Shown here: positions 1 to 64,000 of the stretch, one piece after another | How the letters are laid out: each line of letters opens with the position of its first letter | Position numbering within the stretch: position 1 is the first letter of the stretch | Assembly (NCBI GenBank): GCA_054601695.1 | Contig: BAAHQB010000031.1 | Location: forward strand, 806,001 to 870,000 | DNA: 64,000 nucleotides | Origin: Amorphochlora amoebiformis | Lineage: Eukaryota; Cercozoa; Chlorarachniophyceae | Direction of reading: 5' to 3' | Translations under genes and position numbers: made by a program | The notes under the pieces: model-generated | Told to the model about the DNA's origin: nothing | What the model saw: the letters and a program-made list of their open reading frames with translations, nothing else | The model's database searches: none

Positions 1-154
1 CACCCCACATCCACACTGTCAAGACACCGCACACATTGACTGTCAAGACATATATATGTATGTGTAAATAAATACATATGAATATATATATATACATATA
101 CATATGTGTGTGTGTGTGTGTGTATTAATACATATCTATCTATCTATCTATATA

Positions 155-225
<71 letters not shown>

Positions 226-325
226 GTTTGTGTGTGTGTATTATATTCTTTATATAATGTATAAAATATGTATTATATGGTAGATATGTGCGTATTTATA
301 TAAAAATATACATACATATATATAT

Positions 326-368
<43 letters not shown>

Positions 369-1383
369 TATACATATATATATATGTAAATATATACATG
401 TTGCAGTATATCTATGTGTGTATATATAGAAGTAACGTTAACTTCACAGGTCTGCACCCATTTCTGCGGCCTCGTTGGAGTTCCTGGAGCTGGACGTCTA
501 GATGCATCAGGCTTGCGCAGGGTCTCAGGTCTCGCAAGAGATTTTAGACTGCAGTCAACGTTCTTATTTTCAGTCCTTGCAAAAACGTCTGCACGGGGCG
601 CGTCTCCACATTTACAACAACTCATCCTACGAATAGACTACAATCGTTCATACTCGAGGGAAGCTGCAACCTCAAGAAGCGCAAAAATTGGAGCCTCACA
701 ACGTTGAACTTTTTTATTCATGGTTTCTGCATAATCTAGATAATGCGGATTTAAAACATGTTATGTTGTGGCATGTACCTAGGCTACTATCTATTATGTA
801 CGCAACAGTACGCTGTCTGACAATTTCGGGCGAGTGTCTAGAGTGTACGAACCAGACTCTACTAGTCTAGAGACTTTACTAGTACTAGCTTTAGTCTATT
901 TGCATTTTGCACTACTACTAGTACTACTAGTAGTAGTACTGAATTTGGGAAACTGCCTGAGTTGCAGTCAAGTCTGACTACTAACTAGTACGTACGTATC
1001 ATAGTCTATTAGATAAAGTTCGGATATTACAAGGTAGCAAGTAATAGTGTAATACATAGCTTGAGTACTCGCAATGTTCGATCATGCGTGCCTTGCATGA
1101 CGATATATGGCAAAACCACAGTACGCAGTGTGGTGTGTGTGTGTGTATTATTATACTATAGTATACATGTAAAACTGCTACAAAGTAATATTGTGTGAGC
1201 TGTATGCATATCCGGTTATACACGTCTCTTATCACCGCACGTAACGTACTACGTACGTACGTATTCACTTTGCATACGTACTACTATGACGGCCATGAAA
1301 TTTTTGGTATATGATACGTACCGGTGACATACGTACGTATCTTATGCACACAAACATATATACCCATACACATATATATATAT

Positions 1384-1425
<42 letters not shown>

Positions 1426-1433
1426 ACATACAT

Positions 1434-1505
<72 letters not shown>

Positions 1506-2011
1506 TGTTCAATAATGAATCAATATATATAGGTACGAAAATGGACTACTTATTCTCGTGATCAAGGAGACTCAGCAGTGTTACTAGTGTTATGAGCAAA
1601 CCGTAGCTCCAAAATAACTTCAATTATAAGGCAGCCTACAGACAATACCGTAGTGAGTCATGCGCTGCCACTTGTGCGTATGATCATAAGTTTATTATGT
1701 CCACACTTGTTGTCTAGTAGATCCAGACTTCGAAACCTTGGTACGGTAAGCCTTGCGATCAGTAACGCCGCATATGATGCATACTATGAATCTAGACTAT
1801 CACAAAGTTATGATTTATGCATCTGTCAAAATAGCAAGCTCAATTCCATCACAACAGTGATATAGCTTCTAACTAGTCTAACGAGTCTAAGACTATGCTA
1901 GTATCTTCATGATGTACTGAGCACGTGGCATTACTTGTATCCAACATGATCGTTTTCTAATAGTATTACAATAAAACTATTAAAATTAAAATGTACCTAA
2001 ACCGAATCTAG
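1..2011. other. Left edge: repeat-rich non-genic stretch
   Basis: This stretch lies downstream of the stop codon of the leftward P-loop kinase gene. It holds (TA)n arrays at about 139-215, 305-390 and 1370-1500, (TATC)n at 136-150 and (CA)n at 1434-1450. It also holds two AT-poor islands, about 430-1340 and 1520-2011. The first island contains CTAGT/ACGTACG-rich low-complexity sequence (840-1265). No protein with a recognisable motif was found in either island. The open frames over the arrays are poly(Tyr-Ile) artefacts. Confidence 0.7.
450..625 (-). other. Possible coding exon of unknown gene
   Basis: On the minus strand an ATG at about 625 opens a frame with normal composition. It starts MSCCKCGDAPRADVFARTEN, is rich in Arg/Pro further on, and runs to possible GT donors near 450-455. 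It could be a first exon of a gene continuing left of the window. The plus strand is also open across the same island, so composition does not decide. No family is recognised and no partner exon is visible. I report it only because it is one of the few AT-poor islands not assigned to a gene. Confidence 0.2.
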
Positions 2012-9934
<7,923 letters not shown>

Positions 9935-10496
9935 CTTAGCCGCCTGTATTACAAATACCAGTTTTGTTTTTACTGTTGATATTAAACGTTATTACCAGTT
10001 ATTAATATTATAATTATTTATTTACTGTTATTATAATTATTATTATTTTTATCTTCTGATATTATTATTGCATAGTTTTGCAATCATTGTTGCTATTATT
10101 TATGTTATTCATTCACATATGTACATGACCAAAATATCAACATATCAGCGCATGAGAAACAGAGAGTTGAGAGTTTGTGAAAAGAGGAAAGAGCGGGGAT
10201 CAAGAAGAGACAGAGAATGGGAAAGACTGAGGGAGAGAAAAGAACTACAAGGTAAGTCACAGAAAGTACGTGAGAGAGAGGGATTAAGATCTGAGGAACT
10301 GCGAGAGGGAGAGAGCAAGCGAGAGGCTTGAAACGGATTTCGGAAAAACAACTTTAGCTTTCTTCTTCTTCTTTCCCTTTTGTTTGTTTGAAGGATTCTC
10401 TTCATTCCTGAGTTTGTATATATGTGTTAATATAGATATACAAATATATCTATGTATATATACATACAACCTATGATAATGTTTACATATAGATAA

Positions 10497-10549
<53 letters not shown>

Positions 10550-10593
10550 AGTGTGAGTAGATATATAAGTATAAGAAGCTTTTACACACACAC

Positions 10594-10638
<45 letters not shown>

Positions 10639-10760
10639 TATATATATGAAAATACATATACATATATATATAGAGAGAGAGATACATAATATGCATATGA
10701 CATATATATACATATATATATATATATATACATAATTATAAGATCTTAATAGTATACATG

Positions 10761-10817
<57 letters not shown>

Positions 10818-10906
10818 ATGTATGTATATATATATATATATATATATACATTTAAATGTATATATATATATATACATATACATATACATATATATATAGT
10901 ATATAG

Positions 10907-10941
<35 letters not shown>

Positions 10942-10993
10942 ATATATAATATATATATACATATATATATACATTTATACATATGTAAATATC

Positions 10994-11035
<42 letters not shown>

Positions 11036-11082
11036 CATAAACATATATATATGTAAATACATAATTATGATATACTTAAGTA

Positions 11083-11125
<43 letters not shown>

Positions 11126-11162
11126 TAATATGTGTGTGTGTTATATAATATATAGATATGGA

Positions 11163-11197
<35 letters not shown>

Positions 11198-11225
11198 TTG
11201 ACTCTTCCATGCAAGTATTTAATAT
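9935..11225. other. Intergenic spacer, purine-rich and TA-rich
   Basis: Spacer between the 5' end of the P-loop kinase gene and the 3' end of the Nudix gene (same strand). It contains an AT-rich unique stretch (9960-10140), a GA-rich stretch (10150-10335) whose open frames on both strands are low complexity (Arg/Glu/Lys or Ser/Leu), and (TA)n arrays to 11195. The promoter of the P-loop kinase gene should lie just right of 9934, but no element can be pointed to. Confidence 0.6.
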
Positions 11226-13448
<2,223 letters not shown>

Positions 13449-13631
13449 CGCTGCTGAGCCACGTGTCAATTTGGCGCTCGATTCGGTACCCAAAATTTGG
13501 GTTCCGATTCGATGGCGTTCATCCGCGTATGACGACGGGCTCTCGGCATTCGCATAGGTAGCTTTGATCCCTCGTCTATTCGAACTCGATTTATCTAAAA
13601 TTTAATCTACGTTAGGTGGGGTGGTTTGGTG
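13449..13631. promoter_or_regulatory. Shared intergenic region of a head-to-head gene pair
   Basis: The 183 bp between the ATG of the Nudix gene (minus) and the ATG of the glycosyltransferase gene (plus). It has no TA array and near-balanced composition, unlike all other spacers. It must hold both start regions, so a bidirectional promoter is inferred. No TATA box or known motif is evident. Confidence 0.55.
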
Positions 13632-20934
<7,303 letters not shown>

Positions 20935-20968
20935 GTTGATTACTACTGTTCTAGACTGTTAGACGCCT

Positions 20969-21032
<64 letters not shown>

Positions 21033-21173
21033 TCTAGACATATAAATATCGCCATGCATGGGAGGAACGGTTGACCATAATTTGGTAATACGAATTCAAT
21101 TGCAAGTATATCTAGTATATGCGTGAACGTATATCTAGCATATACTGCGGCTGGGACTCATGATCTTATATAG

Positions 21174-21223
<50 letters not shown>

Positions 21224-21300
21224 TATATATATGTACATATTGAAAGTGTATATATATGTACATATTTTTTATGTATATAATTATAATAATATATATCTAG

Positions 21301-21339
<39 letters not shown>

Positions 21340-21351
21340 AATATATATGCG

Positions 21352-21388
<37 letters not shown>

Positions 21389-21688
21389 AACTTCATATGC
21401 ATGTGTACATAATATATAATATTGTATACATGTATATATTATATATAATATATAATATATATATATATAGTATATGAATATGTGTAGATATATATATTTA
21501 TGTGTTTATGTTATAAATACTTACAGGTATATATACATATATATATATATATATATACACACAGTATATCATCATTATCATGACATATAAGTTAGATGTT
21601 TGTATATCATGATATATATGTCTAAATACTTACTAGTAATATCATATGGTATATCATAGCGTAACGCATAGTAGTATCTGAGTATATC

Positions 21689-21719
<31 letters not shown>

Positions 21720-22019
21720 CACATACTAATACATATCACTGACTAGCTGAGCACGCAGTTTGAGAGACTCTTGACGCTCGGCGCCAGGTGTAGCTGCTAC
21801 TACTACTAGACAGTATGTCTCGAGTTGTAACATATTCTTCTGTGCTACCAGAGTTATCGTCGATACGAACCTAATTAGGGTTAGAGTTCGGGTTAGGATT
21901 ATGGTTAGGGTTGGGGTTACTAGGTTAGGTGTTAGGATTAGGGTTAGGAACTTAGGATTGGGGTACTTGGAGGTAAGCGCGTAGGAGCATATTGCTTAGG
22001 GACTTCACCTCATCACACA

Positions 22020-22084
<65 letters not shown>

Positions 22085-22441
22085 TAGATATATATCGTAT
22101 ATATATATATATATTATATTATCTATATTATTATATTATTATATATTATCTACATCTATATTATTATAAGATATATATATATATACTATCGTATATATAT
22201 ACATATAAGATATACATACATACACTACGAATCTACGATATATATATAAATATACATATATATATATATATGTGTGTATATATATGTTAGGCATATCGTT
22301 TGAGCTAAGGTTACACATCTACACAAACATATAATATAAAGATATAATAAAAACACACACACATATATGTATATCTAGATATGTATATATATGTCAAGTT
22401 AACACTGTCAACTATATTACATATTTATATGTATATATACT

Positions 22442-22486
<45 letters not shown>

Positions 22487-22590
22487 GATATATATGTATA
22501 TACTCTAGATCAGTGAATAGATACATAAATATATTGCTTACTGGCTTACTTAAGATCATATACTGATGGTACAGTTGTTTTAGATATATT

Positions 22591-22624
<34 letters not shown>

Positions 22625-22706
22625 ATATATATATATATATACATATATATACCTAGTATACACATACACTATATACATATATATATTATCTAGATTATAT
22701 ATATTA

Positions 22707-22753
<47 letters not shown>

Positions 22754-22757
22754 TATA

Positions 22758-22825
<68 letters not shown>

Positions 22826-22972
22826 CTCTAGTAGATACATTATTTTTCAATGTGTTCTGATATTGGTTAAAGCTCCATTGACAATATTAACCCAAATTAC
22901 AGCTGCTCAGACGGTCGATGAAATGAACGAAACAAACAGAAATACACGACTAAATATTTATGATGACACCTA
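20935..22972. other. Tail-to-tail intergenic spacer
   Basis: Spacer between the stop codons of the glycosyltransferase (plus) and the Ser/Thr kinase (minus). It holds (TA)n arrays around 20970-21025, 21180-21385, 22020-22080, 22445-22490 and 22600-22820, and AT-poor patches at 21040-21170, 21725-22015 and 22840-22972. The middle patch carries TTAGGG-like repeats. No gene was recognised. Confidence 0.7.
21871..21966 (+). repeat. Degenerate TTAGGG-like array, intergenic
   Basis: Degenerate units such as TTAGGG, TTCGGG, TTGGGG and GTTAGG between two convergent genes. It is the only well-formed telomere-like stretch here that is not inside an intron. Confidence 0.75.
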
Positions 22973-24359
22973 CTACGATCGGTTGGCCCGCTTCGTATGG
23001 AAGATAGCCTCTATCTCACGGGGCTCCGGTATTTTGCCGCTGAACCACGTGTGGGCTGCTATAGATTTCAGGTTCGGGCGCTTGCTGGGTTCTAACACGA
23101 AGATCTCAGAGAGTAAAGCCCGGCCACCGACGGGGGTCGAATAGTATCCATCGCCACGCATCAACGCACGGAAGTGGTTGCACGCTTGCAAGTGGGGAGC
23201 AGATCCCAGAGACCGCAGCAGCGGACGCTGGAAGGGATGGTGACCAGTCAGCATAACGTAAAGGACGACCCCACAACTCCACACGTCAGCGGGTTCGCCA
23301 TGATAGCCGCCTTGCGTATCCGACTGCCCTTCGCAGAGTTGAGAGTAGTATGCTTCGGGAGCTGTGTAGGGCAACGAGCCGATTCCGCAACGAAGGAGAC
23401 CGTCGGGGGGAACGTGAACAGCAAGGCCGAAGTCCACGATCTTCAGGGTGAAATCATGAGCGATAACTAGGTTCTCGGGCTTGACATCCCTATGAACAAT
23501 TCCTCGAGCGTGACAGTGCTGCAATCCAGCGCACAGCTGCCGAAAGAAGAATCGAGCAGTTGGTTCATTTAGGGCTCCATGTTCCTCGATCACACGATAC
23601 AATTCTCCCCGCGCCCCCAATTCAAGAGCAACCATGAGAACAGGACGTCGTTCCCTCCTGCTTGCATGGGAATACACCCCATGACCGCAGAGAGCGCACT
23701 TGGTGCCCGAAACATCCGCCTTGAAGTCAGAGCAAGCGCAGGCATCGCACCAGTTTCCGCGGTGAAGCACGTCGTTCGCAACAGAGAGAACGTGAGCTAC
23801 GTTAGGGTGGTCTAGGGAACGAAGAATCTTGATCTCTTTTGTCTGAGAAGGGAAATAGTTAGGGAATGTGTCACCCTTTTTTGGGGGGTGCGGTTACCAT
23901 CATAGTGGTGGCCTCTTCCCCAAAGCTTGATAGGTCAACCAACTGCAAAGTGAATGAAATTGTTAGCCATGGGACCCAGATTCTTGTGATATCTTTAATG
24001 CATACTAGATAACGTAATCGCACCTTGATCGCGACAGGTTGACCATCAGATACACGCATGCCCCGTCGCACCTGCAAGATCACATCTGAGATGAAGCCGT
24101 GAACGTGCCTTGCACAAGCAAGAGGTTTCTCTCGAAGCTCTAAGTATGAGGTTTCTCTCTCGAAGCTCTAAGTATTTACCTCGCCGTATGTGCCAAGCCC
24201 AATAACGCTACCAATCTTAAACTCATCCTTCCCCGTCCCAGATTTCGGCGTCGTTCTCACTGAACTGCTCGGATTTTCTTGCGTCTCTTCAAGTCGATCC
24301 CGCTTAGTTACCGGGGAGCATGCAGGCGAAGGTTCAGCTGAGGGAGGGCAGTATTTCAT
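22973..24359 (-). CDS. CAMK/SNF1-like Ser/Thr protein kinase with Cys-rich insertion
   Basis: Four exons: 24359-24180, 24071-24024, 23942-23898 and 23842-22973 (TAG), GT-AG and phase 0 throughout, 380 aa. A Ser/Pro-rich N-terminus precedes the Gly loop GLGTYGE (54-60), VAIK (Lys76), the helix C Glu in TKEIKIL (94), HRDVKPEN (Asp near 210), DFG (near 228), TAPEAYY and DVWSCGVVLYVMLTGHHPF, so all catalytic residues are present. The subdomain XI Arg (EPSKRPN) is present. The order and VMLTGHHPF point to the CAMK/AMPK-related branch. Between strands 4 and 5 there is an insertion of about 35 residues containing CDACAC and CALCGH, a likely zinc-binding knuckle. The introns are short (55, 81 and 108 bp) and TA-free. 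The ATG chosen is the first in frame; the frame stays open upstream without another ATG, so an extra 5' exon is possible. Target unknown. Confidence 0.88.
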
Positions 24360-24577
24360 GGGGAGGTAGCGGGAGGATGCGCAGTCAGGCAACAGCGACA
24401 CGACGCGACCCACAGGAAGTGCAGAATACCGAAAACCCGCCAGATTTCCGTTAGAGAGAACTCCATAGAATCTCCAGAATATCCGGTGTGACTCGGAGTG
24501 ATAAACTGCATGGTCACTCTCGCTCCACGCCCCGTATCACACATTTCGGAGCTTCGGCACCTCGGCGCGCAGGGGAT
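24360..24577. promoter_or_regulatory. Shared intergenic region of a head-to-head gene pair
   Basis: The 218 bp between the kinase ATG (minus) and the NOC2 ATG (plus). It is AT-poor with no microsatellite. A bidirectional promoter is inferred from position alone; no defined motif is seen. Confidence 0.55.
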
Positions 24578-43368
<18,791 letters not shown>

Positions 43369-43436
43369 TGAACTCTCCGGAACAAGCAATGTCAAATTTT
43401 AGCCTAAGTTCAACCTTTAGCACCGCGGTGCTCGTC

Positions 43437-43480
<44 letters not shown>

Positions 43481-43587
43481 GATATGTACATATGTATGTT
43501 TGTGTGTGTATATATGTATATATCTACATATTATATATATAATATATATATATATTAATTATATGTATATATGTGCGTACATATATG

Positions 43588-43636
<49 letters not shown>

Positions 43637-43663
43637 TATGTACATATACATATATATATATAT

Positions 43664-43698
<35 letters not shown>

Positions 43699-43828
43699 TA
43701 GTATATAGTATATATCCAGTATATGAAAGTTTAATTGCTAGTACGTTTACACGAACAATAATTAAACTTTCATATACTGGATATATACTATATACTAATG
43801 CATATACATATACATATATATATATTTA

Positions 43829-43862
<34 letters not shown>

Positions 43863-44447
43863 AGTATATGAAAGTTTAATTTTTGCTTGTACGTTCACAC
43901 GAACATATACCTAGTATACCGCCTATGATGATTAAAGTTTGTAAGGTAATTTATTTAAATATATATAACACCTTATATATATATATATATATATATTTAT
44001 GTATCTAGATATATATATATATATATCAAGTATATATATATATTTATATATAGATATGTATATGTATATTAGAATACACAACATAAACTATACAGTTTTC
44101 CCTTAGTTAGATATCTAGTCACTTTAGTCACAACTAGACTATATGCCTTACGTCTACTTTCGTGCCTTTACTAGATTTCGTTTTCACTCCAGCTTTTGGT
44201 AATGTTTATTTACTAAACTATGTAGTCTATGGAATTGACTCCAGACTGTATTAGTGTTATGAATCTGGCCCGAGCCAATTATTAAGTCGTAATCTTCTTT
44301 TAATAAATATTTAACAACTAAAAAATACATAAAAACATGCATATGCACATGTATTCTACAGGCTGGAACGCTGGAGCCAGCAATAGCTATAGCTAGTGAA
44401 CAGAATGGGCCCCACTGAAAAGTTAACACCCGATCAAGACGTACGCG
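43369..44447. other. Tail-to-tail spacer between NOC2 and the MAP kinase
   Basis: The two stop codons are 1079 bp apart. The spacer contains (TA)n arrays (43440-43472, 43590-43632, 43665-43695, 43830-43860 and 43977-44000), a long inverted repeat and an unremarkable unique stretch from 44075. No gene was recognised. Confidence 0.7.
43687..43806. repeat. Long inverted repeat (hairpin) 3' of NOC2
   Basis: The left arm at about 43687-43736 (ending CCAGTATATGAAAGTTTAATT) and the right arm at about 43760-43806 are reverse complements over nearly 50 bp with about one mismatch, around a 23-nt loop. A further partial copy of the left arm plus loop sequence lies at 43859-43908. Confidence 0.9.
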
Positions 44448-48134
<3,687 letters not shown>

Positions 48135-48860
48135 CTGCCCACGAGAAAGCTAGATCTAAAATATACACATTATAGAGCCAAAAAGGTTCAGGTGTTTGTG
48201 TGAATACTTTTTGAACTCGCAACAGCTGAATCTTCCAGCCCTGCCATAAAGAGAGTCTTCGTGAGTTGTTTCTTGAAACAAACGAAAATTAGATCTTATA
48301 CAGCGGTATTGCCACGGGGATTTTGGAATTATCGTCGACAGCGCTCCCGATCGCCTCCAAAGGCAGCGACGGACCATCGTCCATCGGACCAAAGCCTTCT
48401 CCTCCCCGGACCCCCTCGAAGACACGCCAAAATTGTGCATAATCACCCAAAATTACTTAAGGTATAAGACTATATAAGACTTTAAACACTGATATTTTCT
48501 AAGGTATATTTGCCAGGTTTTTTTTTTTTAGAGGCATTGATTGGGTATCCAATCTGAATATCTGTATAATTAATCCTGTAGGATATTTCGATAGTTCAGA
48601 TCAATACCTGGATATCGACTCCTTGATATCCCGAAATTATCGACCGCAGCCCATCGCGCTGTTTGTAGCCAGGGGAGGGTCTTGAGTGCCTCTTAAAAGG
48701 AGTAATCTCCGTAGGCTATTAGGATGTATCGTATGACATGTATCTCAATTGTGAGAAAAAAATAAAGGAGAGAGAGAGAGAAGAGAGTGGTAGAGAGGGC
48801 ATTTTGCTGACTCATATTATGAGTCCTTTATGTACGTTAATAATATATTTATATATATAT

Positions 48861-48898
<38 letters not shown>

Positions 48899-48913
48899 GT
48901 ACATAGATTTATA

Positions 48914-48981
<68 letters not shown>

Positions 48982-48988
48982 TATATAT

Positions 48989-49066
<78 letters not shown>

Positions 49067-49097
49067 GTATATGTACATTATATTTTCATGTGTATTT

Positions 49098-49132
<35 letters not shown>

Positions 49133-49206
49133 TATATGTATATATGTGTGTCACAGTGTGTGTATGTATGTGTATAATTATATCTACATACACACACATA
49201 TAATTA

Positions 49207-49252
<46 letters not shown>

Positions 49253-49384
49253 TGATTATATATGTCATATATATATATATATATAATTATGATTATATAT
49301 GTCTATACCTATACCTGCATGTATGTGTGTTATCAATACAATATTAATATACAGTAATATATACATATGGTGCGCGCGTGTGCA

Positions 49385-49447
<63 letters not shown>

Positions 49448-49554
49448 TACATTTTTTTATAAATATTGTATCATATCATGGATAATATTATACACACGCG
49501 TAACATAATTGTTATCATGTATACATCACACATCTACACATTATCATATATACT

Positions 49555-49598
<44 letters not shown>

Positions 49599-50045
49599 CA
49601 TATTATCTTTATTTTACATCTGCAGATAGATATACATGATCACATCACGGCCGGTGTGTGATGATCATCGAATACTAGCTAGCGTTAGCGTAACACAACC
49701 TATACACCTGTCTGTATAATGAGTACTAGATGTAGTCTAATACCGGGTTGGTATATTATCTAGTTGATATCCAGAGGCATGTGTGAGGCTTGGGATTTTT
49801 GAGTCATGACCACGCGTCTCCGCCCGCCTAAATACTACGCTTTCTACATATAGCTTGACGTCCACCGTAATAATTCGTCTACATATTCTGTGCTCGTTCA
49901 CGTAGCTTGAACTTTTGCACCTAACAAATTTACGTTTTCACAAAGGGTGGTGTATTACAGTGGTGTATTACAGTATTTTCGTACCGACAGGCTTATACAC
50001 GTGTACAATATATACGTAGTAAGCATATGTATATGTATAAATATA

Positions 50046-50096
<51 letters not shown>

Positions 50097-50104
50097 ACAC
50101 ACAC

Positions 50105-50152
<48 letters not shown>

Positions 50153-50191
50153 CACACACACATATATATATATAGGTCTACATATATATGG

Positions 50192-50233
<42 letters not shown>

Positions 50234-50414
50234 ATAATAAATATATTTACATTTATATATACATGTATACTTACATACACACACATATTATATACATATA
50301 TATATATATATATATATTTATTTATATATTTATATATACACACATGTATCTATATATATATATATATATATGTGTGTATATACATACAATATTTATGTAA
50401 ATATACATATATAT

Positions 50415-50445
<31 letters not shown>

Positions 50446-50666
50446 TATGATACATATGTATATGTATGTGTATATATATGTGTATATATGTATGTATATG
50501 TATATATATACTAAGGTAAAAATATATAAAGACACAAATTATGCATACACACATACACACACAAACACACACACACATATATTAAAATAAATATATATAT
50601 GTATATATGTATATATATATATATATTGCATTAACACATACTTTCATAAATATTAGAAACAGAAAT

Positions 50667-50697
<31 letters not shown>

Positions 50698-50771
50698 TAT
50701 ACATATACATATATATATATATAATATACATATATATATATATATATATATGTATATAATGTATAATATAT

Positions 50772-50805
<34 letters not shown>

Positions 50806-50883
50806 AAATCAAATGTGTAAGAATAATATATATGTCACACGACATATTAACATTTAGACCTCTTGCGTACAATTCTGCATGCG
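48135..50883. other. Spacer between MAP kinase 5' end and acyl-CoA synthetase 3' end
   Basis: It includes the unresolved first exon(s) of the MAP kinase (48135-48470) and a unique stretch 48480-48760. (TA)n-rich DNA runs 48840-49460. A unique island at 49620-49990 has no recognised coding content. More (TA)n and (CA/TG)n follows to 50800. Confidence 0.65.
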
Positions 50884-63955
<13,072 letters not shown>

Positions 63956-64000
63956 CTCGAATATATATAGAGTTATATATATATATATAATATATACACA

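Noticed and set aside
10068-10405. Arg/Glu/Lys-rich and Ser/Leu-rich open frames on opposite strands
   Set aside because: Both arise from the same GA-rich tract. There is no domain and no supporting splice context.
48156-48446. 96-aa minus-strand frame as the MAP kinase first exon
   Set aside because: The start probably lies in this area, but no donor in this frame clearly joins to the exon at 48134. I left the N-terminus open rather than choose.

Overview
This window is nuclear DNA from an intron-rich protist. The lineage cannot be fixed from the sequence alone. All splice junctions I could rebuild are GT-AG, there is one standard genetic code, and no operon structure is present. Between exons the sequence is flooded with (TA)n arrays, plus smaller (CA/TG)n, (GA)n and TTAGGG-like tracts. 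Almost every long open frame is an artefact of (TA)n, which encodes poly(Tyr-Ile). The real genes had to be assembled exon by exon from the AT-poor islands, using conserved protein motifs and intron phase.

Seven genes could be rebuilt. From left to right they are: (1) 2012-9934, minus, a P-loop small-molecule kinase of the uridine kinase/PRK/YFH7 class, 8 exons, 252 aa; (2) 11226-13448, minus, a Nudix hydrolase with a P/Y/N-rich tail, 6 exons, 357 aa; (3) 13632-20934, plus, a membrane-anchored GT54/PGAP4-like glycosyltransferase, 15 exons, 372 aa; (4) 22973-24359, minus, a CAMK/SNF1-like Ser/Thr kinase with a Cys-rich insertion, 4 exons, 380 aa; (5) 24578-43368, plus, NOC2, the 60S ribosome-biogenesis factor, 31 exons, 936 aa spread over 18.8 kb; (6) 44448-48134, minus, a p38/Hog1-type MAP kinase with a TGY activation motif, 13 recognised exons, N-terminus unresolved; (7) 50884 to beyond 63950, minus, the C-terminal part of a plant-type acyl-activating enzyme (acyl-CoA synthetase), whose 5' end lies outside the window.

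The layout alternates between two head-to-head pairs (genes 2/3 and 4/5, with ATGs 183 and 218 bp apart and no TA arrays between them) and two tail-to-tail pairs (3/4 and 5/6, with 1-2 kb of repeat-rich spacer). The genes are unrelated housekeeping and signalling functions; nothing suggests a cluster or pathway. No rRNA, tRNA, CRISPR, viral or transposase gene was seen.

The most unusual feature is the intron landscape. Compact introns (55-140 bp, no TA) sit beside introns of up to several kb built mainly of (TA)n. Several expanded introns carry degenerate direct copies of the neighbouring exon edge, including its splice site ('exon echoes'). All four well-formed intronic telomere-like arrays read TTAGGG on the sense strand. 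NOC2 introns 11 and 17 carry related ~340-bp islands that look like a non-autonomous DNA element.
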